Source: Verrucomicrobiota bacterium
Lineage (GTDB): Bacteria > Verrucomicrobiota > Verrucomicrobiia > Opitutales > Opitutaceae
Direction of reading: 5' to 3'
Length of the DNA: 64,000 nt
Assembly: GCA_023399155.1 (NCBI GenBank)
Contig: JAEWQP010000010.1
Coordinates: 268,066 to 332,065 of the forward strand
Made by a program: the position numbers and the translations under genes. The notes below the pieces were generated by a model. That model was not told where the DNA came from. It ran no database searches and saw only the letters and a program-made list of their open reading frames with translations. Below are positions 1 through 9,554 of this stretch, piece after piece; positions within the stretch are counted from its first letter, which is position 1; every line of letters begins with the position of its first letter.

Positions 1-1314
1 GCGCCAGAGCATGAGGATCTGGGCGGCGTCACGCTCCCAGTTGGCGAGATCATCGGTCGAGTCGGGCGCGTACCACAGTCCCAGATGGACGTTCGCTGAT
101 CGGGCGGCAGCAACAAGCGGCGCGAGGCCGTGGGGAAACCGGATCGGGTGCGGCGTCCAGAACTCCGGATCTGCAGCCCAGAATCCGTTCCACACGCCGC
201 CCGCGGCAGTCGTGTTGACCGTGGCACCCTTCTGCCAGCCATCATCGATCTGGACGATCTCCACCCCGAGGTCCCGGGCCGCGGCGATCTCCTCGAGCAC
301 GAACGCCTCGGAGAGATGGCCGGCACCGGCGCGGTCGCCCCAGGTGTTGGACAGGACCATGGCGGGCCTTGGCGGCGCAGCCTGATAGAACACGCGCTGG
401 ACGGCCTGAAGCGCGAGGGTGGCCCCGAGGCGACCGCCCGAATAGGCGATCCGCGCGAGGCGGTATCCCGCCGGGCACGCGCTCGCCACGAGCCGGCCGG
501 ATTGAAACGCGAAGAGGAAATCGTAGTACGCGACCCAGGACGCCCGGACCGTGTGCAGCGGAGCGAGGAGCAGGCAGAGGAAGCCCTCGCCCGCCGGGGA
601 TGCGGGGTCCTCGATGCACACCAGATTGGTCTGCAGCGGCAGGCAACGTTCTCCCGGGTGGGTCAACCATTCCCGCTCGAACACGAGGTTGCTGTGATGG
701 TCGGTCTGGTCAACAAACGCCACCGATCGGATCCGCAGGTGGCGCGCGGCGAGGGCGAACAGCGGATGCGCGAGTTCGGGCAGGGTGGCAAACATCTGGC
801 CATTTGGCTTGATGCGCATCGCGCCGAGGAGCCGGGCGGGGTCCGTGTCCCGTGCGGGTGGGGCGCCGGGATCATTCAGCGTCGCCTCGATCAACGGGTC
901 GAGGATTCGATGCACCGATCCCGCCACATCGGCATGAAGCTGGAACTCATGTTCGCGCCAGATTCCGGCGACCGAGGAGGAGAAGCGCAGCGTCACCACG
1001 AGGATGGTTCCCGGTAGACCCGGTCGCCGCACCCTTCGTGTTGAGAAGGCCGCTTCCCAAGGCGCACCCTGCGAGGGCCGCGGTGCTGGCGAGGAAAGGG
1101 GATCTGCCTCGGGGCCCGGTCGCGCCGGCGCTTCAGGCGACACCCATTCGGGTCCAAGGGCGCGTTGGAAGGACGTCAATCGCAGGCCGCCTTCCTTCAC
1201 AGCCGTCCACGTTTCGCGGAAAAGCGCGTTCTCCAATCTGAGCACACCTTGCTCCCAGTGCGCCTGGCAGATTACGTTTGGATCGATCGCCGGAATCGGC
1301 TCGTGGATGTCCAT
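1..1314 (-). CDS. GH36-like alpha-galactosidase (melibiase), C-terminus beyond window edge
   Basis: Open reading frame on the minus strand from ATG 1314 to the window edge (438 codons visible, no stop reached). An in-frame TGA just upstream makes this ATG the first possible start. The N-terminal half is a beta-rich region; at about residue 350 the (beta/alpha)8 barrel begins, with VEIVQIDDGWQ (residues about 351-361) and then HLGLWYAPDS. Those are signatures of GH36/GH27/GH31-clan enzymes that remove terminal alpha-galactose. The KxD nucleophile segment would lie outside the window. No signal peptide is visible, so the enzyme is probably cytoplasmic. It lies 70 bp downstream of the lyase gene on the same strand and is probably cotranscribed. 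Another alpha-glycosidase specificity is possible. Confidence 0.72.
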   Translation of the reverse strand, partial: MDIHEPIPAIDPNVICQAHWEQGVLRLENALFRETWTAVKEGGLRLTSFQRALGPEWVSPEAPARPGPEADPLSSPAPRPSQGAPWEAAFSTRRVRRPGLPGTILVVTLRFSSSVAGIWREHEFQLHADVAGSVHRILDPLIEATLNDPGAPPARDTDPARLLGAMRIKPNGQMFATLPELAHPLFALAARHLRIRSVAFVDQTDHHSNLVFEREWLTHPGERCLPLQTNLVCIEDPASPAGEGFLCLLLAPLHTVRASWVAYYDFLFAFQSGRLVASACPAGYRLARIAYSGGRLGATLALQAVQRVFYQAAPPRPAMVLSNTWGDRAGAGHLSEAFVLEEIAAARDLGVEIVQIDDGWQKGATVNTTAAGGVWNGFWAADPEFWTPHPIRFPHGLAPLVAAARSANVHLGLWYAPDSTDDLANWERDAAQILMLWR

Positions 1315-1384
1315 GATGGAGGATGTTCTTCAGGTCAGGCGAGCGGCGTGCCGGTGTGGTGGTAGAAGTGATACATGGCACGCG

Positions 1385-3436
1385 TCAGCGGGCGCCGGGC
1401 TCTTCAAGGAACACGCGCGTCGTCAACGTGAGCGATTCAACGGGCTGAACGGTCTGGAGGACGACCGTGGCATGGCGGCCGGGCGTGTTGCGATGAAGTG
1501 TGTTGTCGGGCATGGACTCGATCGTCGCCGTCATGGGAGCCTCGCCACTCGTCTCCCACGCGAGTACGATGTCGTCGACCCGAATCTCGCGGTCCCGGCG
1601 GCGTTCGAGCCCGGCAGGGTCGGGCGCGCCGAGATGCCAGCGAAAGAGGACGATGTCCGGTCGCACCAACTCAACGGAATCGTGCACGCAGACCGCCTCC
1701 GCGTCCCAAGTGACCGTCCGCACCCAGCGGCGGACGGTGGCGTAGCATCCCGAAGCGTCGACCGAGACGGAGCCGCCGGCCGTGTCAAGACGGTGGACGG
1801 TCATCGGTGCGGCCCGGTGTGACGGATCGAGGATCTGGCCCGCCCCCGCTGCGAGCACGGCCGCGTTGAGGGCCTCGGGGGGATGGCCGCCGACCTGCAG
1901 CACGTTGTGGCCGGCGACGCTCTTGTAGTGCGTGGGATGTTCGGGGATGCCGTAGGAGGCGAGTCCCGCCTCGATCAGAACCGGCCGGCCCGCGACGATG
2001 AAGTTGACATGCCCGCGATCCTGGTGGTCATGCGCATCGGAGGTGTCGCCGCCGCGCATCCAAAAGCCGGAGACGCGGTTTTCTGGGCCGGAGGTGAACG
2101 CGGACGCGCTCTGCACCCAGTTGATCCGGGCCGCAACCTGGTAGGCCGCGAACGGCACCGGTGCGCGCCCGGAACCGGCCGCAGTTTCGTTGGCAAGCCG
2201 CAGCGCGGCGAGGTCGGTCAGGGGTGAGGCCGCGCTGGAATGCGGCCGATGCGCGAACAGCCATCGCGAGCCGGCGTGGCCGAGGTCCGCCGCCATCATG
2301 CCAACCAGCGGCCAGTTCAGATCCGTGGCCTGCGAATCGAAGGCGTTGATGACAAAGCCACCGGGCTGGCGATGGTGGAGATACCAGGTGGGGAAGGCAT
2401 GCAACCACGGATGCTTGATCAACCGGTCGTCTCCGACGGAGCGTGCGGCGAGCGCGACGGCGAGGAGGCTCTCGTAGGTGATCGCACCGTAGAGCATGCC
2501 TTCGACGCACTCGCCGCGCGTGCCCTGCGCGTTGAGCGACCGCAGCAGTCCGGCGATCGCGAACTCGTAGTCCTCGCGGTGGCGGTCGAGCCCGCCATGC
2601 AGGCTGGCGAGCGCCAGGGCCTCCAGGGGAAGCACCCATTGATTGGACGACACGGCTTCGATCCGCGCGAACCATGTCCGCTGCGTGCGCCAGTCCTCCC
2701 GGATGCCTGCGATCTCCGCTTCGAGTCGGGCAAGCAATGCGGCACGAAGCTCAGGGGAGAGCGCGTCCTCCGGCAACTGCGCAATCGATCGGACAATCGC
2801 CCGCACAGCCCAGCCCGTGCCGAGCCAGGCCCCGGGAGTCGCGGAACCGCCGGACCAGCCCGCCCGCTGGAGGGGCGCCCAGGTGGCGAGTTCGCCGAGT
2901 TGATCGAGAACGAAAGCAGCGAGCGCAGGGTCGCCGGCTATCCGGGCGGCTTCGGCCGCGGCGGGCAACAGGTGTGCGAGTTTCTTCGCGGCCTCGGCAT
3001 CGGCGAGCGCCAGGGCGAAGCGCTCCCAGCCGGCCTCGTCGACCCGCGAGAGATGGGCCGGTTTCTCCCGATACTTCATCTCAAACGCGGAATCGGCCCT
3101 GAGTTCGGCGAGCGTGTGCGGCCGGCGCAGGATGCGGTTCTGCGCGACATGCTCGCGCATGCGCGCGACAAACCCAGCCTCGGCACCGCTCAAGCGTTCG
3201 GGGTCACGTGCGTGGAGTGTGGATACGCTATCGGTGCTCGGGCCGGACGGGCCTTCAACTGGCGTTGGGTCCGGCGACACAGGGTCCACGGATCCATCGG
3301 GCTCCGACGATCCCGGCGCCTCAGGCCGTGCGGCGAGGAGCAGCGCGGCGCACAGCAGGATCCACCGGGACCAGACGTGGCGGAGGGCCCGGTGCGTGAC
3401 GAAGCCGGGTAAGGGTGGCTGTGAGCGCGGACTCAT
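1385..3436 (-). CDS. Heparinase II/III family polysaccharide lyase, exported
   Basis: 683 aa. A hydrophobic segment after a short basic N-terminus (WSRWILLCAALLLAARPEA) looks like a signal peptide, followed by a Pro/Ser-rich linker to about residue 75. An alpha-toroid region follows, then the beta-sandwich hallmark GGDTSDAHDHQDRGHVNF near residue 470, with VLIEAGLASYG after it. This is the conserved heparinase II/III signature, and the family cleaves uronate-containing polysaccharides by beta-elimination. The actual substrate cannot be read from the sequence. The product would be unsaturated oligosaccharides, matching the GH105 enzyme encoded at 9555-10922. The gene has a 255-bp upstream spacer carrying a 12-bp motif shared with the TonB receptor promoter. 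Confidence 0.8.
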   Translation of the reverse strand: MSPRSQPPLPGFVTHRALRHVWSRWILLCAALLLAARPEAPGSSEPDGSVDPVSPDPTPVEGPSGPSTDSVSTLHARDPERLSGAEAGFVARMREHVAQNRILRRPHTLAELRADSAFEMKYREKPAHLSRVDEAGWERFALALADAEAAKKLAHLLPAAAEAARIAGDPALAAFVLDQLGELATWAPLQRAGWSGGSATPGAWLGTGWAVRAIVRSIAQLPEDALSPELRAALLARLEAEIAGIREDWRTQRTWFARIEAVSSNQWVLPLEALALASLHGGLDRHREDYEFAIAGLLRSLNAQGTRGECVEGMLYGAITYESLLAVALAARSVGDDRLIKHPWLHAFPTWYLHHRQPGGFVINAFDSQATDLNWPLVGMMAADLGHAGSRWLFAHRPHSSAASPLTDLAALRLANETAAGSGRAPVPFAAYQVAARINWVQSASAFTSGPENRVSGFWMRGGDTSDAHDHQDRGHVNFIVAGRPVLIEAGLASYGIPEHPTHYKSVAGHNVLQVGGHPPEALNAAVLAAGAGQILDPSHRAAPMTVHRLDTAGGSVSVDASGCYATVRRWVRTVTWDAEAVCVHDSVELVRPDIVLFRWHLGAPDPAGLERRRDREIRVDDIVLAWETSGEAPMTATIESMPDNTLHRNTPGRHATVVLQTVQPVESLTLTTRVFLEEPGAR

Positions 3437-3691
3437 CTGAAGAAGTCGGGGCTAGGGGACTGGTGTGGAGGGCTGTGGCGTCGCCGCGTTGCGAGACGCC
3501 GCAGCGGGACCAGAGTGTGCGCCTGGGCTTCGCCGCCGACAGACGCAGCCGTGTTTACGTAAGAACCGTGACGCCCTCTCGACGCGCGGCGCCTGGCTGG
3601 GCGGAACGATCACGGGTGCGAGGGAACGCGAGGCGGTTACCTCGAGGTCGCACGACTGCGTGAGCGCCATGCGGCGCTGGCGCGCACGAGG
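3437..3691. promoter_or_regulatory. Spacer upstream of the lyase gene with candidate operator
   Basis: Non-coding stretch between the end of the LacI gene and the start of the lyase, both on the minus strand. At 3554-3565 it holds the partial palindrome TTTACGTAAGAA (TTCTTACGTAAA read toward the lyase), with a central CG step as in many LacI-type operators. Its centre lies about 120 bp before the lyase ATG. A near-identical 12-mer occurs at a similar distance before the TonB receptor. Assigning it to the neighbouring LacI protein is inference; it could also be a shared promoter element. Confidence 0.4.
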
Positions 3692-4723
3692 TCAGCGCGC
3701 GGGCCGGCGCAGCGTCTTGCCGTGCCGCCATTCGCCCGGGACGAGCGTCTCGTAGGCGATGTCCGGTAGGCCGAGACGGTTGTGCTGAATCATCGCCACC
3801 AGTTGCTCGATCGTCTGCGCCCCGATGCGGTGTTTGTGCTGCCAGATTCCCGACCAATCCTCGCAATCGCCGTCGAGCGCGAGATGGGCGACGCCGATGT
3901 CTCCGGGCACGCTGCGACCGGAATCCTGCAGCCAGGTCACGAGCTTGCTGTGGTGCCCGAGCACGACATCCGGCCGCACCTCGTCGACCCACCGGTGAAG
4001 CGTTTCCGTGCTGAAGCTGGCCGAGTCATAGATGAACGGCGGCACGTGTTCCGACGGTGGAACGCTGGACTGAAAGTAGCGGAACCCGGCCAGGTAGGTG
4101 TGGTGCGATCGGCGGTCCTCCTGGCGGTGCAGGGACAGGCCGATCCGGCGGTAGCCGAGCCTGCGGAGCATCTTCAGGGCGAGCAGAATGTTGTAGTGGA
4201 AATCTGGAGCCACGCGATGGAGACGCGGCGCGAGCACGGCGGTCTCGAAGGAGATGCTGGCGAAGTGGCGCCACTCCAGCCTCAGGTGGGTGATCTCGGG
4301 AAGCACCGCGGGACACACCACGACGCCGCGGATGCCGCGATGATGGAGAATCGACGAGATGCGCCGGTTCGTCATGCCCGGCTCACGCAACCAGAACTCG
4401 TCCAGCCGGTATCCGAGCTCGGCGCACCGCTCGGCGGCGCCGATACGATAGGGTGCCAGCCACGTGTAGTCGTGATAGGCGCGAGCATTCGCATTCGCAT
4501 TGAGCCATGCGATCGGCTCGAGGGCCTTCCTTTTCGTGTTCCTGACCGCAGCCATGGTGGCCGCGAGCTTCGGGTCGGGCGCGTAGCCGAGCGCCTTGGC
4601 CGCTTCGAGGATGCGGCGCGCGGTCTCAGCCTTCACCCGCGGCGAGTTTCGGAGCGCGGCCGATACTGTCATACGCGACACTCCGACGCGTTCGGCAATC
4701 GCTTTGAGGCTGATGTTTCGCAT
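3692..4723 (-). CDS. LacI-family transcriptional regulator
   Basis: 343 aa. The first 60 residues are a textbook LacI helix-turn-helix and hinge: ISLKAIAERVGVSRMTVSAAL, then NSPRVKAETARRILEAAKALGY. The rest is a periplasmic-binding-protein-like sensor domain (HHRGIRGVVVCPAVLPE, RLGYRRIGLSL, RPDVVLGHHSKLV), with the usual C-terminal EQLVAMIQHNRLGLP helix. Such proteins repress, or sometimes activate, carbohydrate genes in response to a sugar. It sits between the lyase/galactosidase genes and the divergently transcribed TonB receptor, so it is the obvious regulator of the locus. The inducer is unknown. Confidence 0.93.
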   Translation of the reverse strand: MRNISLKAIAERVGVSRMTVSAALRNSPRVKAETARRILEAAKALGYAPDPKLAATMAAVRNTKRKALEPIAWLNANANARAYHDYTWLAPYRIGAAERCAELGYRLDEFWLREPGMTNRRISSILHHRGIRGVVVCPAVLPEITHLRLEWRHFASISFETAVLAPRLHRVAPDFHYNILLALKMLRRLGYRRIGLSLHRQEDRRSHHTYLAGFRYFQSSVPPSEHVPPFIYDSASFSTETLHRWVDEVRPDVVLGHHSKLVTWLQDSGRSVPGDIGVAHLALDGDCEDWSGIWQHKHRIGAQTIEQLVAMIQHNRLGLPDIAYETLVPGEWRHGKTLRRPAR

Positions 4724-5244
4724 TCTCGGTGAGGGCGGTTCCAGGATGCTCGTGCAGGACGATGGCCGGCCATCCCCGTGCGGCCAGTACGATCCGTCGT
4801 GAGATCATCGCCCTTCCACGGTTGTCGGCTGATATTCGGAGCGACGCTTCGAAGAAAAGCGATCGCGGGGTTGACGAGGTTCCGTCGTGTTTGCGATCGC
4901 GCGCGTTCAGGCTCCCGGTCAGGGAACAATCCAGTGACATCATCAGACATCTTCCGGCCAGTGACTGACGCGCTGACGCGTTGCGGTGCAAGGGCACGTG
5001 GTTCACCGCTTCGCTCGGGCGATCGGAGAACGCGCGGATCATCCTGCGCGAGCGGGAGGCGCACCCGCGCATCGCTTCCTGGCCCGCGTCCGATTCTTAT
5101 GTAAAGCAAAGCCGGGCTGTCGTCGCGGGGCTCTGCCGTGCAATAGAAACTCCCGCGAAACCAAGCGCTCGCTGTTACCCGAGCTCAGGTTGCTCGCTTC
5201 AGGGCCATGCCGTTCTCCTCGCAATCCCAGAAACACCCGACGCA
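4724..5244. promoter_or_regulatory. Divergent promoter region between lacI-type gene and TonB receptor
   Basis: 521 bp without a credible gene. An in-frame extension of the receptor reading frame reaches back to 4981, but it has no signal-peptide or family features. The notable element is TTCTTATGTAAA at 5094-5105, 140 bp before the receptor ATG at 5245. It matches 11 of 12 positions of the motif upstream of the lyase and has the same orientation relative to its downstream gene. Confidence 0.4.
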
Positions 5245-8085
5245 ATGATCACCTGTCCCCAAACCCTGCGCCTCCGGCGTATTCAACTGCCCACCGTCGG
5301 CAGTCTCCTGTTCTCCCTCTGTCTGAGCATCCCCATCCTGGCGCAGGAACAAGCATCCAGCCCGGATGCGACCACCGAATTGAACACGGAAGATGACATG
5401 GTCGTCCTGACGCCTTTCGAGGTCACGGCCGACCAGGACAACGGCTATCAGGCGGTCACCACGCTGGCGGGCGGCCGTATCCAAACCCAACTTAAGGACA
5501 CTCCGGCGACGATCTCGATCATCACGAAGGAGTTCATGGATGACCTCGGCCTGAACAGCACCGTGGACTTCTCGGAGTGGGCCCCCAATGCGGAGACCGC
5601 GTATGCGGACGGCGGATTCCTCGACGAATACCGCACCAGCACGCGCGGACTGAGCCCGAGCTTTGGATCGAGGAACTACTTCCGCAGCTACTCCAGCGGC
5701 GATACCTACAACACCGAGCGCGTCGAGTTCGCGCGGGGGCCCAACGCCCTCCTCTTTGGCGACGCGAGCATCGGTGGCATCACCACCATCTGGACCAAGC
5801 AGGCCCGCCTCAACCGGCGTATCGCGGAAATCAAGACAAAGTTCGATTCCTTCGGATCGATGCGTGGCAGCGTCGACTACAACCTGAGCGCGAGCCCAGT
5901 CTTCGCGATCCGAGCGAACGCCGTCCTGGCCGTGAACGAAAGCTGGCGGGACATCGAGGAATCCGACCTTCGGGCGCTGCATCTGGCGACAACCATCGGG
6001 ATCACCCGAAACACCCAGCTGCGCGTGGAAGGCGAGTACTCGGAGAAGTCGGTCAAGGTGCCGTTCTCCCGGATCCTTGACCAGGCCAGCAACTTCCTCC
6101 GTCTCACGCCGGAGCAGCGGGAAGCGGCCGCCTGGAGCGGCCCGCGGTCGAGCGCCTTTCCCACCGGCACCACGCGGTTCACCGACCGGCTCACCGTGAT
6201 CGAGTCCATGCCGGAACTTGGGGTGCTCAACTGGGTCAACCGCGGTCGGAGCACCGGTTCGGGCGTGTCGCTCATCCCCGGCGGACGCGCCGACATCGAG
6301 GGCTTCCCGACGCTTCCCAGCCGCAAGTTCAATCCCAATGCCCCAGGGGCCGACCTTTACTACGAGACCACCACCGCATCGATCTATCTCGATCAGCGCG
6401 TCGGCGAGGATTTGTTCCTGCAAGTGGCCTACAACTACAGTCTGCCGGAAAACGAACGCGATGAGGTGCGCTGGGATGACGCCTACGTCGACGTCAACCG
6501 GTTCATTCCGGAAGTCGGAAACCCGGCCGTGAATGGTCGCGAGAACCCCTACTTCGGGCAGATCTTCAGCGACGAGGAATCGAAGCTCATGCAGACGAAG
6601 AACGAACTGCACGAGTACCGCGCCATGGCGGCGTGGAAGTTCGAGAACTCGTGGACGACCCAGTCGTTTTCCGCCCTCGTCAGCCAACGGACCGACCAGT
6701 ACGGCGTGGAGCGCTTCCGCCAGGTCCCCCGCGGTATCAAGTCAGGCACGGCGGAGAACCCGGTCTATTACAGTTCAAATTCCACGGCGGATCTCATCTA
6801 CCATCGCCGCTACTGGAACGACCTGAGTGGCGACTACCGCGTCCCCGACACCTTCACGAACCGTTTCGGCGAGGTGCTTCCGGTCGAATGGCGTCAGTAT
6901 GAGGACACCCGCAACGAGACGACCCTCACTGCATTCCAGATCGCGAACGTCGGCAAGTATTTCGACGGCCGGTTGAGCGTCGTCACGGGGTATCGCTATG
7001 ACAAATACGACAGGACGGATTCCACCCTTGTCACCCGCGCTGGCGCGACGTCGCCCGACAATGGCAAGCCGCTCGAGGTGATCCTCGACCCGACCAAGCG
7101 CCTGGTGCAGACGGAGTCGTCGCCCTCCGTGGGCGGGGTATTCTGGCTCTTCAAGGGTCTCGGCCTCTCGGCCAACTATGCCGAGAGCTTCAACCTCGCG
7201 ACGACCGGTTCTCCGGACCTGTTTGGCCGGCCCATCGGACCGTCGAACGCCACCGGCAAGGAGTTCGGTCTCCGGTTCGACCTGTTCGACAGCCGGCTCA
7301 CCGGTTCGCTTCTCCGTTACGAGAACACCCAGACCGGCGCCGCGCTCACTCCCAGCGCCGGCGAAGTGCGCGACCGCATCAACGCCATCTGGGCGGCCGT
7401 TGACACGACGAGGACCCTCGAGGCGTTTCGCGACGTCCAGGGCACGGAGGGCAGCGGATGGGAGGCCGAGCTGGTCTACAATCCAATCCGCTCGTGGAAA
7501 ATGCGGTTTGCGCTGGGCGTCCCGAGGGTGGAGGCCGTGGACCGGCTTCCAAACCTGAAGGCCTACATTGCCGGGAATCGCGGCCTCTGGGAGGGTAATG
7601 GAGGCCTTGCCACCGGCCGGAGTGGGTCGGAAGCGACGGTGGCCGGCACGCTTGCCGCCCTCGACCTGTACGTGACCAATAACTACGAGGATGGCATGCG
7701 CAACACCGGGGCCTACAAGTGGAACGCCAGTTACTTCACCTCCTACAAGTTCCTGACCGGTTCCCTGAACGGCTTCAGCATCGGCGCCGGCGCGCGCTAC
7801 ACGGGTGAGCGTTTCGTCGGCCGGACCTCTGCGCCGGACGCGTCAGGCGTGAATCAATACACGGAGTATTGGAACGAGGATGTGCTCCTCCTGAACGCGA
7901 TGATGCGCTACGAGTTCAAGCTGAACCGGAGGCCGGCGTCGGTCCAGGTGAACATCGACAACCTGCTCGACAACGACGACCTCATCTACCGGAACATCAA
8001 CACATCCGGTGGTGTGACGCGGTTCCACAGCTACACTTGGATCACGCCGCGCAGGGTCTCCCTGAGCGCCACGCTCCACTTCTGA
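5245..8085 (+). CDS. TonB-dependent outer-membrane receptor
   Basis: 946 aa from ATG 5245, chosen because it places a signal peptide (SLLFSLCLSIPILAQ) at the N-terminus; the frame is open further upstream but that extension is not family-like. A plug domain starts near residue 50 (VVLTPFEVTADQDNGYQ, then TPATISIITKEFMDDLGLN, VEFARGPNALLFGDASIGG). A long beta-barrel follows, ending in aromatic VSLSATLHF, as expected for BAM-dependent outer-membrane insertion. The family imports large ligands with TonB-ExbBD energy; here the context suggests oligosaccharides. No SusD partner is present. It is the first gene of a plus-strand operon with the pyruvyl-transferase-like and GH105 genes. Confidence 0.9.
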   Translation: MITCPQTLRLRRIQLPTVGSLLFSLCLSIPILAQEQASSPDATTELNTEDDMVVLTPFEVTADQDNGYQAVTTLAGGRIQTQLKDTPATISIITKEFMDDLGLNSTVDFSEWAPNAETAYADGGFLDEYRTSTRGLSPSFGSRNYFRSYSSGDTYNTERVEFARGPNALLFGDASIGGITTIWTKQARLNRRIAEIKTKFDSFGSMRGSVDYNLSASPVFAIRANAVLAVNESWRDIEESDLRALHLATTIGITRNTQLRVEGEYSEKSVKVPFSRILDQASNFLRLTPEQREAAAWSGPRSSAFPTGTTRFTDRLTVIESMPELGVLNWVNRGRSTGSGVSLIPGGRADIEGFPTLPSRKFNPNAPGADLYYETTTASIYLDQRVGEDLFLQVAYNYSLPENERDEVRWDDAYVDVNRFIPEVGNPAVNGRENPYFGQIFSDEESKLMQTKNELHEYRAMAAWKFENSWTTQSFSALVSQRTDQYGVERFRQVPRGIKSGTAENPVYYSSNSTADLIYHRRYWNDLSGDYRVPDTFTNRFGEVLPVEWRQYEDTRNETTLTAFQIANVGKYFDGRLSVVTGYRYDKYDRTDSTLVTRAGATSPDNGKPLEVILDPTKRLVQTESSPSVGGVFWLFKGLGLSANYAESFNLATTGSPDLFGRPIGPSNATGKEFGLRFDLFDSRLTGSLLRYENTQTGAALTPSAGEVRDRINAIWAAVDTTRTLEAFRDVQGTEGSGWEAELVYNPIRSWKMRFALGVPRVEAVDRLPNLKAYIAGNRGLWEGNGGLATGRSGSEATVAGTLAALDLYVTNNYEDGMRNTGAYKWNASYFTSYKFLTGSLNGFSIGAGARYTGERFVGRTSAPDASGVNQYTEYWNEDVLLLNAMMRYEFKLNRRPASVQVNIDNLLDNDDLIYRNINTSGGVTRFHSYTWITPRRVSLSATLHF

Positions 8086-8138
8086 TCGACGATGACGCCG
8101 CGCCGGATCATGCTCTGTATCAATATTCCTGTGGCATC

Positions 8139-9539
8139 ATGAACCGGCGCGGCTTTATTTCCAGGGTGTCCGCGGCGCTGGCGGCACCCTCGTTGGTCTC
8201 CGTCCTGGCGGGCACCTCCGCGGTGCCGGCGGGTCGCCGGCCCTGCATTCTGCTGCGGGGCTCGTGGCAGAGCGTCAACATCGGCGACATCGGGCACACG
8301 CCCGGCGCCCTCGAGGTGATCGCGCGCCATCTGCCGGAGGCCTCGGTGATCCTGTGGCCGGGCTGGCCCGGGGGGCTCGAGCGCGGCTCGCGCGAGCTTC
8401 TGCAGCGCTCGTTCCCGAACGTGCGCATCATCGAGGGGATCATGGGCCCGGACAACAAACCGGTGCCGCCGCTTGATGAAGCGGGTCGCCCGGTCTGGCC
8501 CGGCCTCGCTGCCGCGTGGGAAGAGGCGGACATCATGATCCATGGATCCGGTTCGGGGTTCGCCGCCCGGAATCAGCTCGATGCATGGCACCGGGCGACC
8601 GGCAAACCCTATGGCGCCCTTGGCGTGAGCATGGATCCGATATCGGGCTTCGGAGAAGGCCGTGATCCCGAGGGCGGAACGCTCGTCGAACTTTGGAATA
8701 GGATCGAGAAACTGCCGCGCACGCATCTCGACACGGACACGCGCCGGATCATCGACGGCGCGGCGTTCCTGTTCACCCGGGATACGATCACTCGCGACTA
8801 CCTTCGCCTGCAGGGGGTGCGCACGCCGATCCTCGAGTTCGGGCCCGACAGTCAGTTCGGGATGACACTGCGCGACGAGGCACGAGGCGACGCGTTCCGT
8901 CAGGCCCACGGCCTTGTATCCGGAAAATACATCTGCGTCATTCCCCGTCTGCGCTACACGCCCTACTACGAGATCTACAACCGCCCGCGCGATCACACCG
9001 ACGGGATGCGCGACGCGCTGAACACGCAGGCGGTCGAGGTCGACCATGCCAAGATTCGCGAGATGATCGTCGCTTACGTCCGCAAGACGGGCCATCGCGT
9101 CATGACCTGCCCGGAGATGACCTATCAGGCGAAACTCGCGAAATGGGCGGTGATCGATCCGTTGCCCGAGGACGTGCGTGAACACGTGGTCTGGCGCGAC
9201 GAGTACTGGCTGCCCGACGAGGCCGCTTCCATCTATGCCCACGCCCAGGCGGTGGTCAGCCTGGATTGCCACTCGCCCATCATCGCCGTGGCCAACGGGA
9301 CGCCGGGCATCTATGTGCGGCAGCCCACCGACACCTGCAAGGGCCAGATGTACCGGGATCTCGGGCTTGATGAGTGGTTCTTCGAGATCGAGGAGACGAC
9401 GGGCGCCGATCTCTGGGCGCGCCTGGAGAAGATCCTGCGTGATCCGGCCGGCGCGCGACGACAGGCGGATGCCGCCATGGCGCGCGTGCGAAAGCACCAG
9501 GCGCGGATGGCTGCGGCCTTGGGCGAAGCTGTTTCCTGA
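8139..9539 (+). CDS. Polysaccharide pyruvyl transferase-like protein with Tat-type signal
   Basis: 466 aa from ATG 8139, where the frame begins MNRRGFIS followed by a hydrophobic stretch; that is a twin-arginine-like signal, so export in folded form is likely. After it, ILLRGSWQSVNIGDIGHTPG resembles the N-terminal loop of the polysaccharide pyruvyl transferase family. Later come GSGSGFAARNQLDAWH, FLFTRDTITRDYLRLQGV, a long central domain and YAHAQAVVSLDCHSPIIAVANGTPGIYV, which resembles the donor-site segment of that fold. Family members add pyruvate ketals to sugars, but an exported one in a degradation operon may do something else. It is 53 bp downstream of the receptor gene and 15 bp upstream of the GH105 gene. 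Confidence 0.65.
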   Translation: MNRRGFISRVSAALAAPSLVSVLAGTSAVPAGRRPCILLRGSWQSVNIGDIGHTPGALEVIARHLPEASVILWPGWPGGLERGSRELLQRSFPNVRIIEGIMGPDNKPVPPLDEAGRPVWPGLAAAWEEADIMIHGSGSGFAARNQLDAWHRATGKPYGALGVSMDPISGFGEGRDPEGGTLVELWNRIEKLPRTHLDTDTRRIIDGAAFLFTRDTITRDYLRLQGVRTPILEFGPDSQFGMTLRDEARGDAFRQAHGLVSGKYICVIPRLRYTPYYEIYNRPRDHTDGMRDALNTQAVEVDHAKIREMIVAYVRKTGHRVMTCPEMTYQAKLAKWAVIDPLPEDVREHVVWRDEYWLPDEAASIYAHAQAVVSLDCHSPIIAVANGTPGIYVRQPTDTCKGQMYRDLGLDEWFFEIEETTGADLWARLEKILRDPAGARRQADAAMARVRKHQARMAAALGEAVS

Positions 9540-9554
9540 TCCGCGCGCGCGAAA

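Noticed and set aside
2240..3412. 390-aa plus-strand ORF opposite the lyase gene
   Set aside because: Shadow frame of the heparinase-type gene.
4981..5244. N-terminal extension of the TonB receptor frame
   Set aside because: It would bury the signal peptide 88 residues into the protein, and its sequence is Arg/Ser/Cys-rich and unlike the family.
5185..6687. 500-aa minus-strand ORF opposite the TonB receptor
   Set aside because: Shadow frame; composition is not protein-like and the receptor reading is clear.
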